A DNA stretch of 59,146 bases from Geobacteraceae bacterium (GCA_025355325.1 JANXZX010000214.1:1-59146), one strand, 5' to 3'. Shown: positions 44,220 through 53,574, numbered from the stretch's first letter. Numbers and translations: made by a program. The notes: generated from the sequence alone by a model not told the origin.

Positions 44220-44549
44220 ATGCGTACATGTACCGGTTTAGTGGTTTGTTGTTTTCTCACCTTTGTTTCGATTACAGCAGGTAACGCCGGGACAACCGGA
44301 GCCGTTGCCCCTGACCGGACTCAACCCACCGGACAGGAAACAGCGGATATGCAGGGCACTCCGAACAACAAACCCACGTTATCCAAACGTAATCAGGCCA
44401 AAATAAAACAGGTGGAGGCTGCAAAAATAAAGAATGCTAATAAAATCAAACCATTGTCAAAACATAATCAAGCCAAAATCAAGCAGACCGAGGCCGCGAA
44501 AGAAAAACGTGACAAGATCCGAAAGTCCACTGACGTCAGTACACAGTAG
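44220..44549 (+). CDS. Small exported LSKRN-motif protein, copy 1
   Basis: 109 residues. N-terminal signal peptide (MRTCTGLVVCCFLTFVSITAG, cleavage near NAG), then a Lys-rich, low-complexity mature part with two near-repeats, LSKRNQAKIKQ and LSKHNQAKIKQ, each followed by E-A-A-K. The same LSKRNxAKI motif recurs near the C-terminus of the exported protein at 48304-48948. GGAGAAGTAAA precedes the ATG. It ends 27 bp before the first multicopper oxidase. Basic and repetitive: perhaps a metal-polymer or polysaccharide binder; no family is recognised. Confidence 0.75.
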   Translation: MRTCTGLVVCCFLTFVSITAGNAGTTGAVAPDRTQPTGQETADMQGTPNNKPTLSKRNQAKIKQVEAAKIKNANKIKPLSKHNQAKIKQTEAAKEKRDKIRKSTDVSTQ

Positions 44550-44576
44550 CATCATTTCAAGCAAAGGGAGAGACAG

Positions 44577-47500
44577 ATGAAAAGACGATATTTTCACATT
44601 GCAGCAGGTTTGGTTCTGGTACTTACGGTTCTCCCGTGGGGGATTGGACAGGTTCAGGCAGCACCGATACTCAACCCGGCAGTTGATTTATCGAAACCCA
44701 ATTATGCCTACAGCCCCCCTCTGAGAAAGTTCATTGATTCCCTCCCCGGTCTGGGGTCAGGCGCACGGGCGGCCGGCAGCGCCCTCGGCGCCAGCACCCT
44801 TGGCCAATACATCCCGATTGCCGCGCCACATGTTTTGGCCGGTTTCCCGGGTGATGATTATTATGAAATTGCCCTGGTCGAGTATCACGAGCAGCTGCAT
44901 CGCGACCTCCCACCGGTCGTAGGAACCTGGCCGAATCAGACCGGCGGCACCAAACTGCGCGGCTATGTGCAGGAGGTTAACGGTGTAGCTGTCGGTCCCC
45001 CCCATTATCTCGGACCGCTGATCATTGCCACCAAAGGCAAACCGGTGCGAATCAAATTCACCAACAGACTGCCTGTCGGAGCTCCGGGGAAACTTTTCCT
45101 GCCGGTTGATACGACCATCATGGGCGCCGGCATGGGGTCGCTGACGTCCGGAGGCGCACCCTGTGATCCTGCAGCACCGGCCGCCGCATGCGCCAGTTAT
45201 ACCGATAACCGCGCCACACTCCATCTTCATGGCGGTCTGCCCCCCTGGATCAGTGACGGTACCGCTCACCAGTGGATCACGCCTGCCGGCGAAACAACGC
45301 CGTATGTCAAGGGTGCCAGCCAGCAGAATGTTCCTGACATGCCGGTACCTGCCGCCGGGTCGGCAACTTTTTACTGGCCCAACCAGCAGGGTGGTCGCCT
45401 CATGTTCTATCACGACCATGCCTATGGGTTGACCCGCCTCAACGTGTATGCCGGCGAGGCTGCCGGGTACCTGCTGTCCGATCCGGCGGAAGAAACAGCG
45501 TTGGCAACCGCCGCTGTTCCCGGAACGACCGCAGATCTGGCACACCTCATTCCGCTGATCATTCAGGACAAAACCTTTGTATATGATAATTCGGTAACTC
45601 CGGTGGGCGTAGCCAAGGATGCCACCCGATTCACTGCCGTAACCGACCCGCTCTGGGATATGACCAACTGGGGCGGAGGCGGCAACTTCTGGTTTCCTCA
45701 TGTGTATATGCCGAACCAGGATCCGACGAGCCTCTCAGGCGCCAACCCGCTCGGCAGATGGGACTATGGGGCCTGGTTCTGGCCGGTTTTCCCATCGGCC
45801 ATTCCGCCGGCTGTTTCTCATGTGCCGGAAGCTTTCATGGACACACCGATTGTAAACGGCACGCCCTACCCTTACCTCAATGTGGCGGCCGCTCCCTACC
45901 GTCTCAAGATTCTGAATGCCATGAATGACCGGATGCTCAACCTGCAATTGTATCAAGCCGACGGAGGATATACAACTCCCGCCACGGCCACGGCCACGGT
46001 ACTCAACGGCGTCATTACCGGCATTGTGCTGGGTAATCAAGGCACCGGGTATGTCCCGAATTCTTCGCCAATGGTTCATATCGTCGGCGGAGGAGGCTAT
46101 GGCGCCTGGGCAACAGCAACAGTGAACGGGCTCGGCAACGTTGCCAGCATCACCTTGACCAACGGGGGCTCCGGTTTCCTTACCGCTCCTACCGTAACCA
46201 TCGGCGGCAGCACGGAAGTACGGATGGTTCAGGCAGTCCCGAATGCGGCAATTCCATTTCCGCCGCTCTGGACTTCACAAACGCCCGGCATGACGCCCGA
46301 TATACTTGACAGCAGGCTTTCAGGCGTACCCGATCCGACAATGCGCGGGCCGGCCATAGTCCAGATTGGCACTGAAGGCGGACTTCTGCCGGGACCGGTC
46401 GTACTGCCCAACACTCCTGTCGGTTTTGAGCAGAACAAAAGAAACATCGTCGTGCTGAACGTTCTGGAAAAGACCCTCTTTATGGCACCTGCCGAGCGGG
46501 CAGACGTTGTCATTGACTTTACCCCGTATGCCGGAAAAACAATCATTCTCTACAACGATTCCCCGGCACCGGTTCCGGCCGGAGACCCCCGCTACGATTT
46601 CTACACCGGCAATCCCGATTACTCTGCAACGGGCGGGGTGAATAACCAGGGGGGCGCACCCTCAACCATTCCGGGCTATGGCCCCAACACCAGAACCATC
46701 ATGCAATTCCGGGTTGCCGGTGTTGATCCTGCTCCGGGAACACCAGGGCCGGTCGATTACGTCAACCCCACGATTCTGACCGCGCTGACCAATCCGGCCA
46801 CCGGATTACCGGCAATTTTCAAAGCGACCCAGGACGCACCTGTTGTCCCGGAATCCGCGTATAACGCACTCGGCTACACCGGGGGCGCCACCACCGACAC
46901 GTTTGCCAAGATTCAGGATCTGTCGCTGACCTTCACTCCTTACGGATCAACGACGCCAATAACGATGGCTATGCAGAACAAGGCCATCCAGGAGCTGTTT
47001 GATCCCCAGGGACGAATGAATGCAACACTTGGAGTTGAGCTGCCGTTCACCGGAGCGCTGATCCAGACGACCGTACCACTCGGTTTCATTGATCCGACCA
47101 CCGAAACGATTTCTCGTGGACAGAACCAGCTCTGGAAAATCACCCATAACGGTGTCGATACTCACGGAATCCACTTTCATCTGGTTAACGTGCAGGTAAT
47201 CAACCGGGTCGGCTGGGACGGTGCAATCAGACCGACCGACGAAAACGAACTTGGCTGGAAAGACACCGTCCGTATGAACCCGCTTGAAGATATTATCGTT
47301 GCCATGAAGGCAAAAACGCCGACGTTCCCCTTCCAGGTACCGGACAGTGTCCGTCTCCTGAACCCGACGATGCCGGAAGGTTCTACCTTTGCGAGCCTTG
47401 ATCCAATTACCGGCGCACCAACCACCGTTGTCAACGCCATGACAAATTATGGCCACGAGTACACCTGGCATTGCCATATTCTGGGCCATGAAGAAAACGA

Positions 47501-48236
47501 CATGATGCGGTCTCTGGTACTGAAGATGAATGACCGTATCGGTATTTTCCGCGGCAACGGCGAATGGTATCTCGACGCTAACGGCAGCGGCGGCTGGAAT
47601 ACCGGTGACACGTTCTCCGTATTCGGAGCTTCCGGAGACATCCCCCTCACCGGCGACTGGAACGGTAACGGAAAAACAAAACTCGGTGCCTATAAAGGCA
47701 ACGGCGTCTGGTGGCTCGACCTGAACGGCAACGGGGTACTTGATACCGGGGAAACGTTCACATTTGGCATCCCCGGTGATGTCCCGGTTGTCGGCGACTG
47801 GAACGGCAGCGGAGCTACTAAAATCGGCATATTCAGAAACGGCGTATGGTATCTGGATATGAACGGCAATAACGCCTGGGATGCGGGAATCGACCAGATA
47901 ACCAGCTTTGGCATCCCGGGAGACGTACCTATTACCGGTGACTGGAACGGGACCGGTAAAACCAAAATCGGCGTATTCAGAAACGGCCAGGTCTATCTGG
48001 ATATAAACGGTAACGGTGTGTGGGATGCAGGAATTGACCAATTCACTTTCTTCGGTATTCCGGGCGATGTTCCGGTAACCGGAGACTGGAACGGCGACGG
48101 CAAAAGCAAGATCGGCGTGTTCAGAAACGGTATCTGGTACCTGGATATGAACGGCAATGCTGCCTGGGACGCAGGAACCGACGTCATACACACCTTCGGT
48201 ATCCCCGGCGATAAGCCGGTAACCGGCAAGTGGTAA
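44577..48236 (+). CDS. OmpB-like multicopper oxidase 1 with C-terminal repeats
   Basis: 1219 residues. Signal peptide (MKRRYFHIAAGLVLVLTVLPW, cleavage near VQA). Three cupredoxin regions with full copper sites: HLHGG (216-218), HDH (279-281), HGIHFH (863-868), HCHILGHEENDM (His965, Cys966, His967, His971, Met976). The type 1 site thus has a Met axial ligand, as in CotA. A glycine-rich beta insert (about 461-541) interrupts the middle. After about residue 985, five repeats of about 47 residues (FGIPGDVP-GDWNG, DxNGN) form a beta array, perhaps a surface anchor or Ca-binding part. It resembles Geobacter OmpB, linked to Fe(III) oxide reduction. GGGAG precedes the ATG. Confidence 0.92.
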   Translation: MKRRYFHIAAGLVLVLTVLPWGIGQVQAAPILNPAVDLSKPNYAYSPPLRKFIDSLPGLGSGARAAGSALGASTLGQYIPIAAPHVLAGFPGDDYYEIALVEYHEQLHRDLPPVVGTWPNQTGGTKLRGYVQEVNGVAVGPPHYLGPLIIATKGKPVRIKFTNRLPVGAPGKLFLPVDTTIMGAGMGSLTSGGAPCDPAAPAAACASYTDNRATLHLHGGLPPWISDGTAHQWITPAGETTPYVKGASQQNVPDMPVPAAGSATFYWPNQQGGRLMFYHDHAYGLTRLNVYAGEAAGYLLSDPAEETALATAAVPGTTADLAHLIPLIIQDKTFVYDNSVTPVGVAKDATRFTAVTDPLWDMTNWGGGGNFWFPHVYMPNQDPTSLSGANPLGRWDYGAWFWPVFPSAIPPAVSHVPEAFMDTPIVNGTPYPYLNVAAAPYRLKILNAMNDRMLNLQLYQADGGYTTPATATATVLNGVITGIVLGNQGTGYVPNSSPMVHIVGGGGYGAWATATVNGLGNVASITLTNGGSGFLTAPTVTIGGSTEVRMVQAVPNAAIPFPPLWTSQTPGMTPDILDSRLSGVPDPTMRGPAIVQIGTEGGLLPGPVVLPNTPVGFEQNKRNIVVLNVLEKTLFMAPAERADVVIDFTPYAGKTIILYNDSPAPVPAGDPRYDFYTGNPDYSATGGVNNQGGAPSTIPGYGPNTRTIMQFRVAGVDPAPGTPGPVDYVNPTILTALTNPATGLPAIFKATQDAPVVPESAYNALGYTGGATTDTFAKIQDLSLTFTPYGSTTPITMAMQNKAIQELFDPQGRMNATLGVELPFTGALIQTTVPLGFIDPTTETISRGQNQLWKITHNGVDTHGIHFHLVNVQVINRVGWDGAIRPTDENELGWKDTVRMNPLEDIIVAMKAKTPTFPFQVPDSVRLLNPTMPEGSTFASLDPITGAPTTVVNAMTNYGHEYTWHCHILGHEENDMMRSLVLKMNDRIGIFRGNGEWYLDANGSGGWNTGDTFSVFGASGDIPLTGDWNGNGKTKLGAYKGNGVWWLDLNGNGVLDTGETFTFGIPGDVPVVGDWNGSGATKIGIFRNGVWYLDMNGNNAWDAGIDQITSFGIPGDVPITGDWNGTGKTKIGVFRNGQVYLDINGNGVWDAGIDQFTFFGIPGDVPVTGDWNGDGKSKIGVFRNGIWYLDMNGNAAWDAGTDVIHTFGIPGDKPVTGKW

Positions 48237-48253
48237 CAGTGGTGACAAATAAC

Positions 48254-48285
48254 GCCGGGCGCTGTTCCAAACAGCGGCGCCCGGC
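48254..48285 (+). terminator. Intercistronic GC hairpin
   Basis: GCCGGGCGC and its inverse GCGCCCGGC pair across 14 bases, just after the multicopper oxidase 1 stop. No T-run follows, so it is more likely an mRNA-stabilising or weak pausing hairpin than a full terminator. Confidence 0.45.
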
Positions 48286-48303
48286 AGCATGAAGGAGAAT
48301 CAT

Positions 48304-48948
48304 ATGAAAATTATCATTGCAGCATGTCTGATGTTATTACCGCAGCAGCTCTTCGCCGGCACCGATTGCCGGGCGGTCGAATTTCCCGATTATTATGTGG
48401 CGACATGCACCGGTGATGAAATTGCCGCACCTGTTCCGCTTCAATCTCCTGATGCGGCACCATCAAAAACTGTTCCGGATATACCGGCTGTTTCGGAGCA
48501 TTCAGCAGTACCTCAAGATATGCAGGCGGATTCAGCACCATCACGAGCGTCTACGTATATGTTGCCGACCACGGCCCATTCAACGGTTTTTTCGGGTATG
48601 CAGCAGCAGGGAACGACACAATCGAGAGTGACAGCAAATGTGCAGCAAGGTACGTCTCAAACGGGTATGTCTTCGAATGTGCAGCCGGTTACGACTCAGA
48701 TGAGTGTATCTCCGAATGTTCAGCAAGGTACGATTCAAACAGGTACGTCTCCGAATGTGCAGTCGGTTACGACTGAGATAAATGTATCTCCGGATGTGCA
48801 AAACACCCTGAATACCGTTGAACTGAAAGAGGAACCTCAGTCTCAACAGTCCACTCAGTCCACATTATCCAAACGCAACAAGGCAAAAATCAGTGCGGCA
48901 CAGATGAAGGAACTGAGACGCAGCGCACAATCAGGAGTCCCGCTTTAA
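48304..48948 (+). CDS. Exported repetitive protein with LSKRN motif, copy 2
   Basis: 214 residues. Signal peptide MKIIIAACLMLLPQQLFAG, then Thr/Ser/Gln-rich repeats (NVQQGTSQTG, NVQPVTTQMS, NVQQGTIQTG, NVQSVTTEIN), and at the C-terminus STLSKRNKAKIS. The LSKRNxAKI motif is shared with the 109-residue protein at 44220. AAGGAGAATCAT precedes the ATG at 48304. It lies between the two multicopper oxidases, 100 bp before the second. The repeat number and low-complexity region suggest a surface or periplasmic linker; no family is recognised. Confidence 0.75.
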   Translation: MKIIIAACLMLLPQQLFAGTDCRAVEFPDYYVATCTGDEIAAPVPLQSPDAAPSKTVPDIPAVSEHSAVPQDMQADSAPSRASTYMLPTTAHSTVFSGMQQQGTTQSRVTANVQQGTSQTGMSSNVQPVTTQMSVSPNVQQGTIQTGTSPNVQSVTTEINVSPDVQNTLNTVELKEEPQSQQSTQSTLSKRNKAKISAAQMKELRRSAQSGVPL

Positions 48949-49048
48949 GAGCAAGAGAATGCAATCAAGGAAAGTAGGTGTTGTCTCATCTCAAGGTACT
49001 TAACAAGCAGGAATCCAAGAAGTCAACATATAACAGAAGGAGCACACT

Positions 49049-52000
49049 ATGAAAAAACAACATCTAATTGTTGTCACGCAGCTGGGAATAGCGATTTGCA
49101 CACTTACCCTCGGAATCAACAATGCCCACGCCGGACCGGGCGGCGGAACCTATTACGCCAACAGTCCGCAGGGCACCTACAGTGTCGGCGCAGTTTCCCA
49201 TATCACCGGAACGGCACTCAGGAAGTTTGTTGACCGGATGCCGGGGTTGGGGCTTCCGAATTGCACCGTGAGCGCCACGCCGGGAACCGGCACCTGCAAT
49301 GAAAACGCGTTGGGCGCGTATATTCCGATTGCCCAGGCGGACACGACGACGTACCCCGGTTCTGATTATTACGTGATCGGCTTAACGGACTTTACCCAGA
49401 AGATGCACACTGACCTGCCCAAGGCCACGAAACTGAGAGGGTATAACCAGGTCAATGCCACGGACGTCAAGCTGCAGGCGCCCCATTATCTGGGGCCGCT
49501 GATTCTTGCCACCAAGGACAAACCGGTACGCATCCTGTTTGAAAACCTGCTCGGCACCGGAGCCGCAGGCAATCTTTTTCTCCCGACGGATACTACGATC
49601 ATGGGAGCCGGTACCGGAAGCCTCGGCACCACCGAACTTCATACCCAGAACCGCGCCACCCTCCATCTTCACGGTGGTCACTCACCCTGGATCAGCGATG
49701 GCACACCGCATCAGTGGATCACTCCTGCGACAGACCCGACCAATTACAAAAAAGGGCTCGCTTTCCAGAATGTGCCTGACATGATCGGCGCAGGCAAATC
49801 GATCGTGGCCCCCGCTGCCGGTGACGGCAAGGGGACATTTTACTGGACCAACAGTCAGAGCGGCCGACTGATGTTTTATCACGACCACTCCTATGGCATC
49901 ACCCGCCTGAACGTCTATGCCGGTGAAGCCGCCGGTTACCTGATCACCGACCCCCAGGAAGAGGCCATGATTACCGCCAGAAACCTGCCCAACATCTGTG
50001 CCGGCAGTCAGACAACCCCGGGTATCCTTTGTGAATACAAATACGGTATCCCGCTGGTAATTCAGGACAAGGGTTATGTTCCCGCTGACATCGCTGTGCA
50101 GGATTCGCTTTGGAATACAGTTACCTGGGGAGCACCGGGAGACCTTTTCATGCCGCATGTGTATGAGCCCAACCAGTCTGCGGCGGGCGGTTTGATCCCG
50201 ACCGGAAGGTGGGATTACGGCCCGCTGGTCTGGCCGCCATCCCCGGCATTGAACGCGGCACTTCCTGCACTCTCCATCGTCCCGGAAGCGTTTATGGATA
50301 CACCGGTTGTGAACGGAACCGCCTATCCGTATGTTGACGTGCAGCCAAAGGCTTATCGTTTCCGCATACTGAACGCCGCCAATGACCGCTCTTTCAACAT
50401 GCAGCTATACTACGGTGCTACCGCCGCCGGCGTCGCATGTTCAGGCGCGGCGAATGCGGCCGGCACCTGCACGGAAGTAAAAATGGTTCCTGCCATTCCG
50501 CGTCAGTTATGCACCGCAGTCATTACCACGAATTGCACGTGCGATCCGGTCGGGCCACCGGCGGCAACACCGATTGGCTGCTTCCCGGCAACCTGGCCAA
50601 CCGATGGCAGAGACGGCGGTGCGCCGGATCCACTCTATGCCGGTCCGCAAATGGTTCAGATCGGCACAGAAAGCGGTTTCCTGCCTGCTCCGGTGACGAT
50701 CCCCAATCAACCGATCACCTTTGACGCAGTCGGGAATGTTGCCAATAAATCTCTGCTGCTCATGCCGGCGGAACGGGCTGATGTCCTGATTGACTTCACC
50801 GCGATTCCACCCGGATCCACCATCATTCTCTATAACGATGCTCCGGCAGCCCTTCCGGGCGGCGATCCCCGCTATGACTACTACACCAACAACCCGGATC
50901 AGACGTTGAGCGGCGGTTCACCCCCCACTCTGGCCGGTTTCGGCCCCAATACCCGTACCATCATGCAGTTCAGGGTAACCGCCGCCGCAGCAACCGCTCC
51001 GATTACCACCGTCAACATGACCACACTGCCGGCAGCGCTGTTAGCCGCATATACGGCTATCCAACCGCCGCACATCGTGCCGGCAGCAACGTATTCAAAG
51101 CTTCTCGACACCGCTTTAACCGTAAACGGCGCATCAATTCCGTTTAAGGGCAAATCGATCAACGAAGGTTTTGACCCCTGGTACGGACGCATCTTCGCTT
51201 CGTTTGGCACCGAGGCGCCGAATGGCCTGACCCCGCCGGTGCCGTTGGGATATGACACCGCACCGTTTACTGATGCGACCATGGGCAACAACCAGATTCA
51301 ACTCTGGAAGATCACCCATAACGGTGTTGATTCTCATCCTATTCACTTCCACCTTACGGATGCCCAGGTGGTCAACCGAATCTCCTGGTCCGGCGAAATT
51401 CTGCCGCCGGAACCGAGCGAAATGGGCTGGAAAGAAACCGTCCGCATGAACCCGATGCAGGATATTATCGTGGCCTTCCGGCCAACCGCTCCACAGGTAC
51501 CCTTTGCTCTGCCGGACAGTATCCGTCCTACCGACGTAACGGTGCCGGTCTCTGTAACAAATCCCATGATGAACTTCGGGTGGGAATACGCATGGCATTG
51601 CCATATTCTCGGTCATGAAGAATACGACCTGATGCGGCCGATTATCTTCAAGGCCACCGACCGTCTCGGCGTGTTCCGGGGCAACGGCGATTGGTGGCTC
51701 GATTTCGACGGCGATAATGCCTATATTCCGCCAAACGACAAGATAGTTACTTTTGGAGCTACCGGAGACACACCGTTAAGCGGCGACTGGACCGGAGATG
51801 GTGTTTCAAAAGCCGGCGCCTACAAAGGCAACGGCACCTGGTGGCTCGACCTGAACGGCAATGGTGTTCTGGAAGTCGGTGAAACGTTCTATTTCGGCAT
51901 CCCCGGTGATGTACCGGTAGTTGGCGATTGGAACGGCAACGGCATAACAAAAATCGGCGTATTCAGAAACGGACAATGGTACCTGAATGTGACCGGAACC

Positions 52001-52366
52001 GGAGCCTGGACTCCTGCCGGAGACGTCATCTACAACTTCGGTATTCCGGGAGACAAACCGGTTACCGGCGACTGGAACGGCACCGGCAAGACCAATATTG
52101 GTATCTTCAGAAACGGCCAGTGGTATTTGAATCTGACCGGCAACGGAGCCTGGACTCCTGCTACGGATGTTATCTACAACTTCGGTATACCGACCGATAT
52201 CCCGGTAACCGGGGACTGGAATGCAACCGGCAAGACCAAACTCGGTGTGTTCAGAAACGGACAATGGTATCTGAATCTGACCGGCAACGGTGCCTGGACT
52301 CCTGCTACGGATAAAATTTACAACTATGGCATTCCGGGAGACAAACCGGTCGTCGGTAAATGGTAA
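49049..52366 (+). CDS. OmpB-like multicopper oxidase 2 with Leu axial position
   Basis: 1105 residues, signal peptide MKKQHLIVVTQLGIAICTLTL with cleavage near AHA. Copper motifs: HLHGG (206-208), HDH (278-280), HPIHFH (763-768), HCHILGHEEYDL (His850, Cys851, His852, His856, Leu861). The residue ten after Cys is Leu, not Met as in oxidase 1. The middle insert of oxidase 1 is replaced by a Cys-rich stretch (six Cys, TNCTCDPVG). Five C-terminal repeats of about 47 residues follow, with NxTGxGAWTPA units. AGAAGGAG precedes the ATG. A hairpin terminator lies 26 bp after the stop. Confidence 0.92.
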   Translation: MKKQHLIVVTQLGIAICTLTLGINNAHAGPGGGTYYANSPQGTYSVGAVSHITGTALRKFVDRMPGLGLPNCTVSATPGTGTCNENALGAYIPIAQADTTTYPGSDYYVIGLTDFTQKMHTDLPKATKLRGYNQVNATDVKLQAPHYLGPLILATKDKPVRILFENLLGTGAAGNLFLPTDTTIMGAGTGSLGTTELHTQNRATLHLHGGHSPWISDGTPHQWITPATDPTNYKKGLAFQNVPDMIGAGKSIVAPAAGDGKGTFYWTNSQSGRLMFYHDHSYGITRLNVYAGEAAGYLITDPQEEAMITARNLPNICAGSQTTPGILCEYKYGIPLVIQDKGYVPADIAVQDSLWNTVTWGAPGDLFMPHVYEPNQSAAGGLIPTGRWDYGPLVWPPSPALNAALPALSIVPEAFMDTPVVNGTAYPYVDVQPKAYRFRILNAANDRSFNMQLYYGATAAGVACSGAANAAGTCTEVKMVPAIPRQLCTAVITTNCTCDPVGPPAATPIGCFPATWPTDGRDGGAPDPLYAGPQMVQIGTESGFLPAPVTIPNQPITFDAVGNVANKSLLLMPAERADVLIDFTAIPPGSTIILYNDAPAALPGGDPRYDYYTNNPDQTLSGGSPPTLAGFGPNTRTIMQFRVTAAAATAPITTVNMTTLPAALLAAYTAIQPPHIVPAATYSKLLDTALTVNGASIPFKGKSINEGFDPWYGRIFASFGTEAPNGLTPPVPLGYDTAPFTDATMGNNQIQLWKITHNGVDSHPIHFHLTDAQVVNRISWSGEILPPEPSEMGWKETVRMNPMQDIIVAFRPTAPQVPFALPDSIRPTDVTVPVSVTNPMMNFGWEYAWHCHILGHEEYDLMRPIIFKATDRLGVFRGNGDWWLDFDGDNAYIPPNDKIVTFGATGDTPLSGDWTGDGVSKAGAYKGNGTWWLDLNGNGVLEVGETFYFGIPGDVPVVGDWNGNGITKIGVFRNGQWYLNVTGTGAWTPAGDVIYNFGIPGDKPVTGDWNGTGKTNIGIFRNGQWYLNLTGNGAWTPATDVIYNFGIPTDIPVTGDWNATGKTKLGVFRNGQWYLNLTGNGAWTPATDKIYNYGIPGDKPVVGKW

Positions 52367-52391
52367 CATTCACCTGCACGCTGTAGCCTGA

Positions 52392-52425
52392 AAGAGTGCG
52401 TCGCTTTAACAGGACGCACTCTTTT
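52392..52425 (+). terminator. Rho-independent terminator after oxidase 2
   Basis: AAGAGTGCGTC and its inverse form an 11-bp stem with a 10-base loop, followed by TTC. The FKBP gene starts 34 bp later, so it may be partly separated from the oxidase genes in expression. Confidence 0.75.
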
Positions 52426-52458
52426 CATACACCTCACAAATTGAAAGGAATATTAACT

Positions 52459-53130
52459 ATGCACAGACTCCTCATTACCGCCTTGATAGCCCTGCTATCC
52501 TCTTCCGCATTTGCCATGGACGCCCCTAAAACCGAAGAGGAAAAAACCCTGTATGCCGTCGGCCTGATCGTATCCCGCCAACTGTCGGCATTCAGTCTCA
52601 CTCCGGCCGAACTGGAGACCGTCAAGCAAGGACTGACCGACGGCGTCACCGGCACTAAAGCCGCGGTGGATATTACCGCCTACAATGAGAAGGTTCAGGA
52701 ACTGGCAAAAACACGCATCAAAGCCCAGGCTGATAAAATGGCGCCGCTGAACAAGGAATTTCTGGAAAAAGCGGCCAGTGAAAAGGGCGCGGTGAAAACA
52801 GATTCAGGCCTGATCTTCCTTGCGCTGAACGAAGGTAATGGCGTTGCTCCCGGTCCGAAGGACACGGTTAAGGTTAACTATCGCGGCACGCTTGCTGATG
52901 GCAAAGAGTTTGACAGTTCCTTTAAACGCGGTGCGCCGTTGGAGTTCCGCCTGGATGGCGTGATCACCTGCTGGAAAGAGGGTTTGCAGAAAATGAAAAC
53001 GGGTGGTAAGGCCAGACTGGCGTGTCCGGCGTCGCTCGCCTATGGCGATACCGGTGTAAGCAGCGTCATTCTTCCCGGGTCGCCGCTGGCATTTGAAGTA
53101 GAACTTCTTGAAGTTAAAAAAACTCCATAG
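52459..53130 (+). CDS. FKBP-type peptidyl-prolyl isomerase (MIP/FkpA type)
   Basis: 223 residues. Signal peptide MHRLLITALIALLSSSAFAM; an N-terminal helical dimerisation part (about 25-105) with TVKQGLTDGV; then an FKBP domain (about 115-220; VNYRGTLADGKEFDSS, GLQKMKTGGKARLACP, PGSPLAFEVELLEV). The periplasmic MIP-type folding catalyst fits a neighbourhood of large secreted oxidases. AAAGGAA precedes the ATG at 52459; an upstream frame lacks a start signal. A second, broken copy of its 3' end lies at 54740-54977. The stop codon is part of a TAGGACAA motif. Confidence 0.9.
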   Translation: MHRLLITALIALLSSSAFAMDAPKTEEEKTLYAVGLIVSRQLSAFSLTPAELETVKQGLTDGVTGTKAAVDITAYNEKVQELAKTRIKAQADKMAPLNKEFLEKAASEKGAVKTDSGLIFLALNEGNGVAPGPKDTVKVNYRGTLADGKEFDSSFKRGAPLEFRLDGVITCWKEGLQKMKTGGKARLACPASLAYGDTGVSSVILPGSPLAFEVELLEVKKTP

Positions 53131-53135
53131 GACAA
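53128..53135. promoter_or_regulatory. TAGGACAA motif, copy overlapping the FKBP stop
   Basis: TAGGACAA at the FKBP stop codon, with an inverse GTCCTA about 25 bases on. It may be part of the duplicated segment rather than an operator. Confidence 0.2.
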
Positions 53136-53234
53136 ACGCTCAATTAATCCAACACAAAGTCCTAATTAATATGCAGACAATTCCCGATTTTTTTCCCGCA
53201 TTGGACTTGCTACAGTCAGATCATGTGTTTATTG

Positions 53235-53272
53235 CCCTGCCACCTATACCTCCTTGGTGGCAGGGATTTTTT
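53235..53272 (+). terminator. Intrinsic terminator of the FKBP gene
   Basis: CCCTGCCACC and its inverse GGTGGCAGGG form a 10-bp stem, followed by ATTTTTT. It closes the multicopper operon. Confidence 0.85.
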
Positions 53273-53462
53273 CGACCCGGAATTGACCCGCCGCATAATC
53301 CACTTCAAAGGGGTTATTTCAGAAAACGGAAATTTCAGTGCGTAATCTACAGATACCGGCAAGGCTCAACAGCGGTCTGAAGATCGGCACTACCGGCCAT
53401 CAGGACATGCCTGCACAGAGGTTTAAGACTAATTGAATCCTCTATATGCTATTACAGTGGTG

Positions 53463-53471
53463 TGTTATAAT
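53463..53471 (+). promoter_or_regulatory. Extended -10 promoter of the PilZ unit
   Basis: TG-t-TATAAT (53463-53471) is an extended -10 element. No good -35 hexamer at the normal distance was found. The leader peptide ATG is 44 bases downstream. Confidence 0.5.
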
Positions 53472-53514
53472 TCAGGAGAGAAAGAAGGCTTATAGTCTGT
53501 TACGGAGGTGTGAC

Positions 53515-53574
53515 ATGGCGTTATTATCAATGTCATTGTATGACGATCTCCTAGGCAGAGTAAGACGGGTCTGA
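53515..53574 (+). CDS. 19-residue leader peptide
   Basis: MALLSMSLYDDLLGRVRRV, preceded by the strong signal GGAGGTGTGAC. Its TGA stop (53572-53574) overlaps the ATG of the PilZ gene (53574-53576) as TGATG. The arrangement is typical of translational coupling by a leader peptide; whether the peptide itself has a function is unknown. Confidence 0.55.
   Translation: MALLSMSLYDDLLGRVRRV

Noticed and set aside
44757-45701. Long open frames antisense to the multicopper oxidases (also 46947-48290, 51806-52369)
   Set aside because: They are shadows of GC-rich repeats and cupredoxin coding sequence, with no start signals.
53300-53440. Possible c-di-GMP riboswitch before the PilZ unit
   Set aside because: Fragments such as ACCGGCAAGGC look suggestive, but the conserved GEMM core (GGACGCAAAGC type) is absent.
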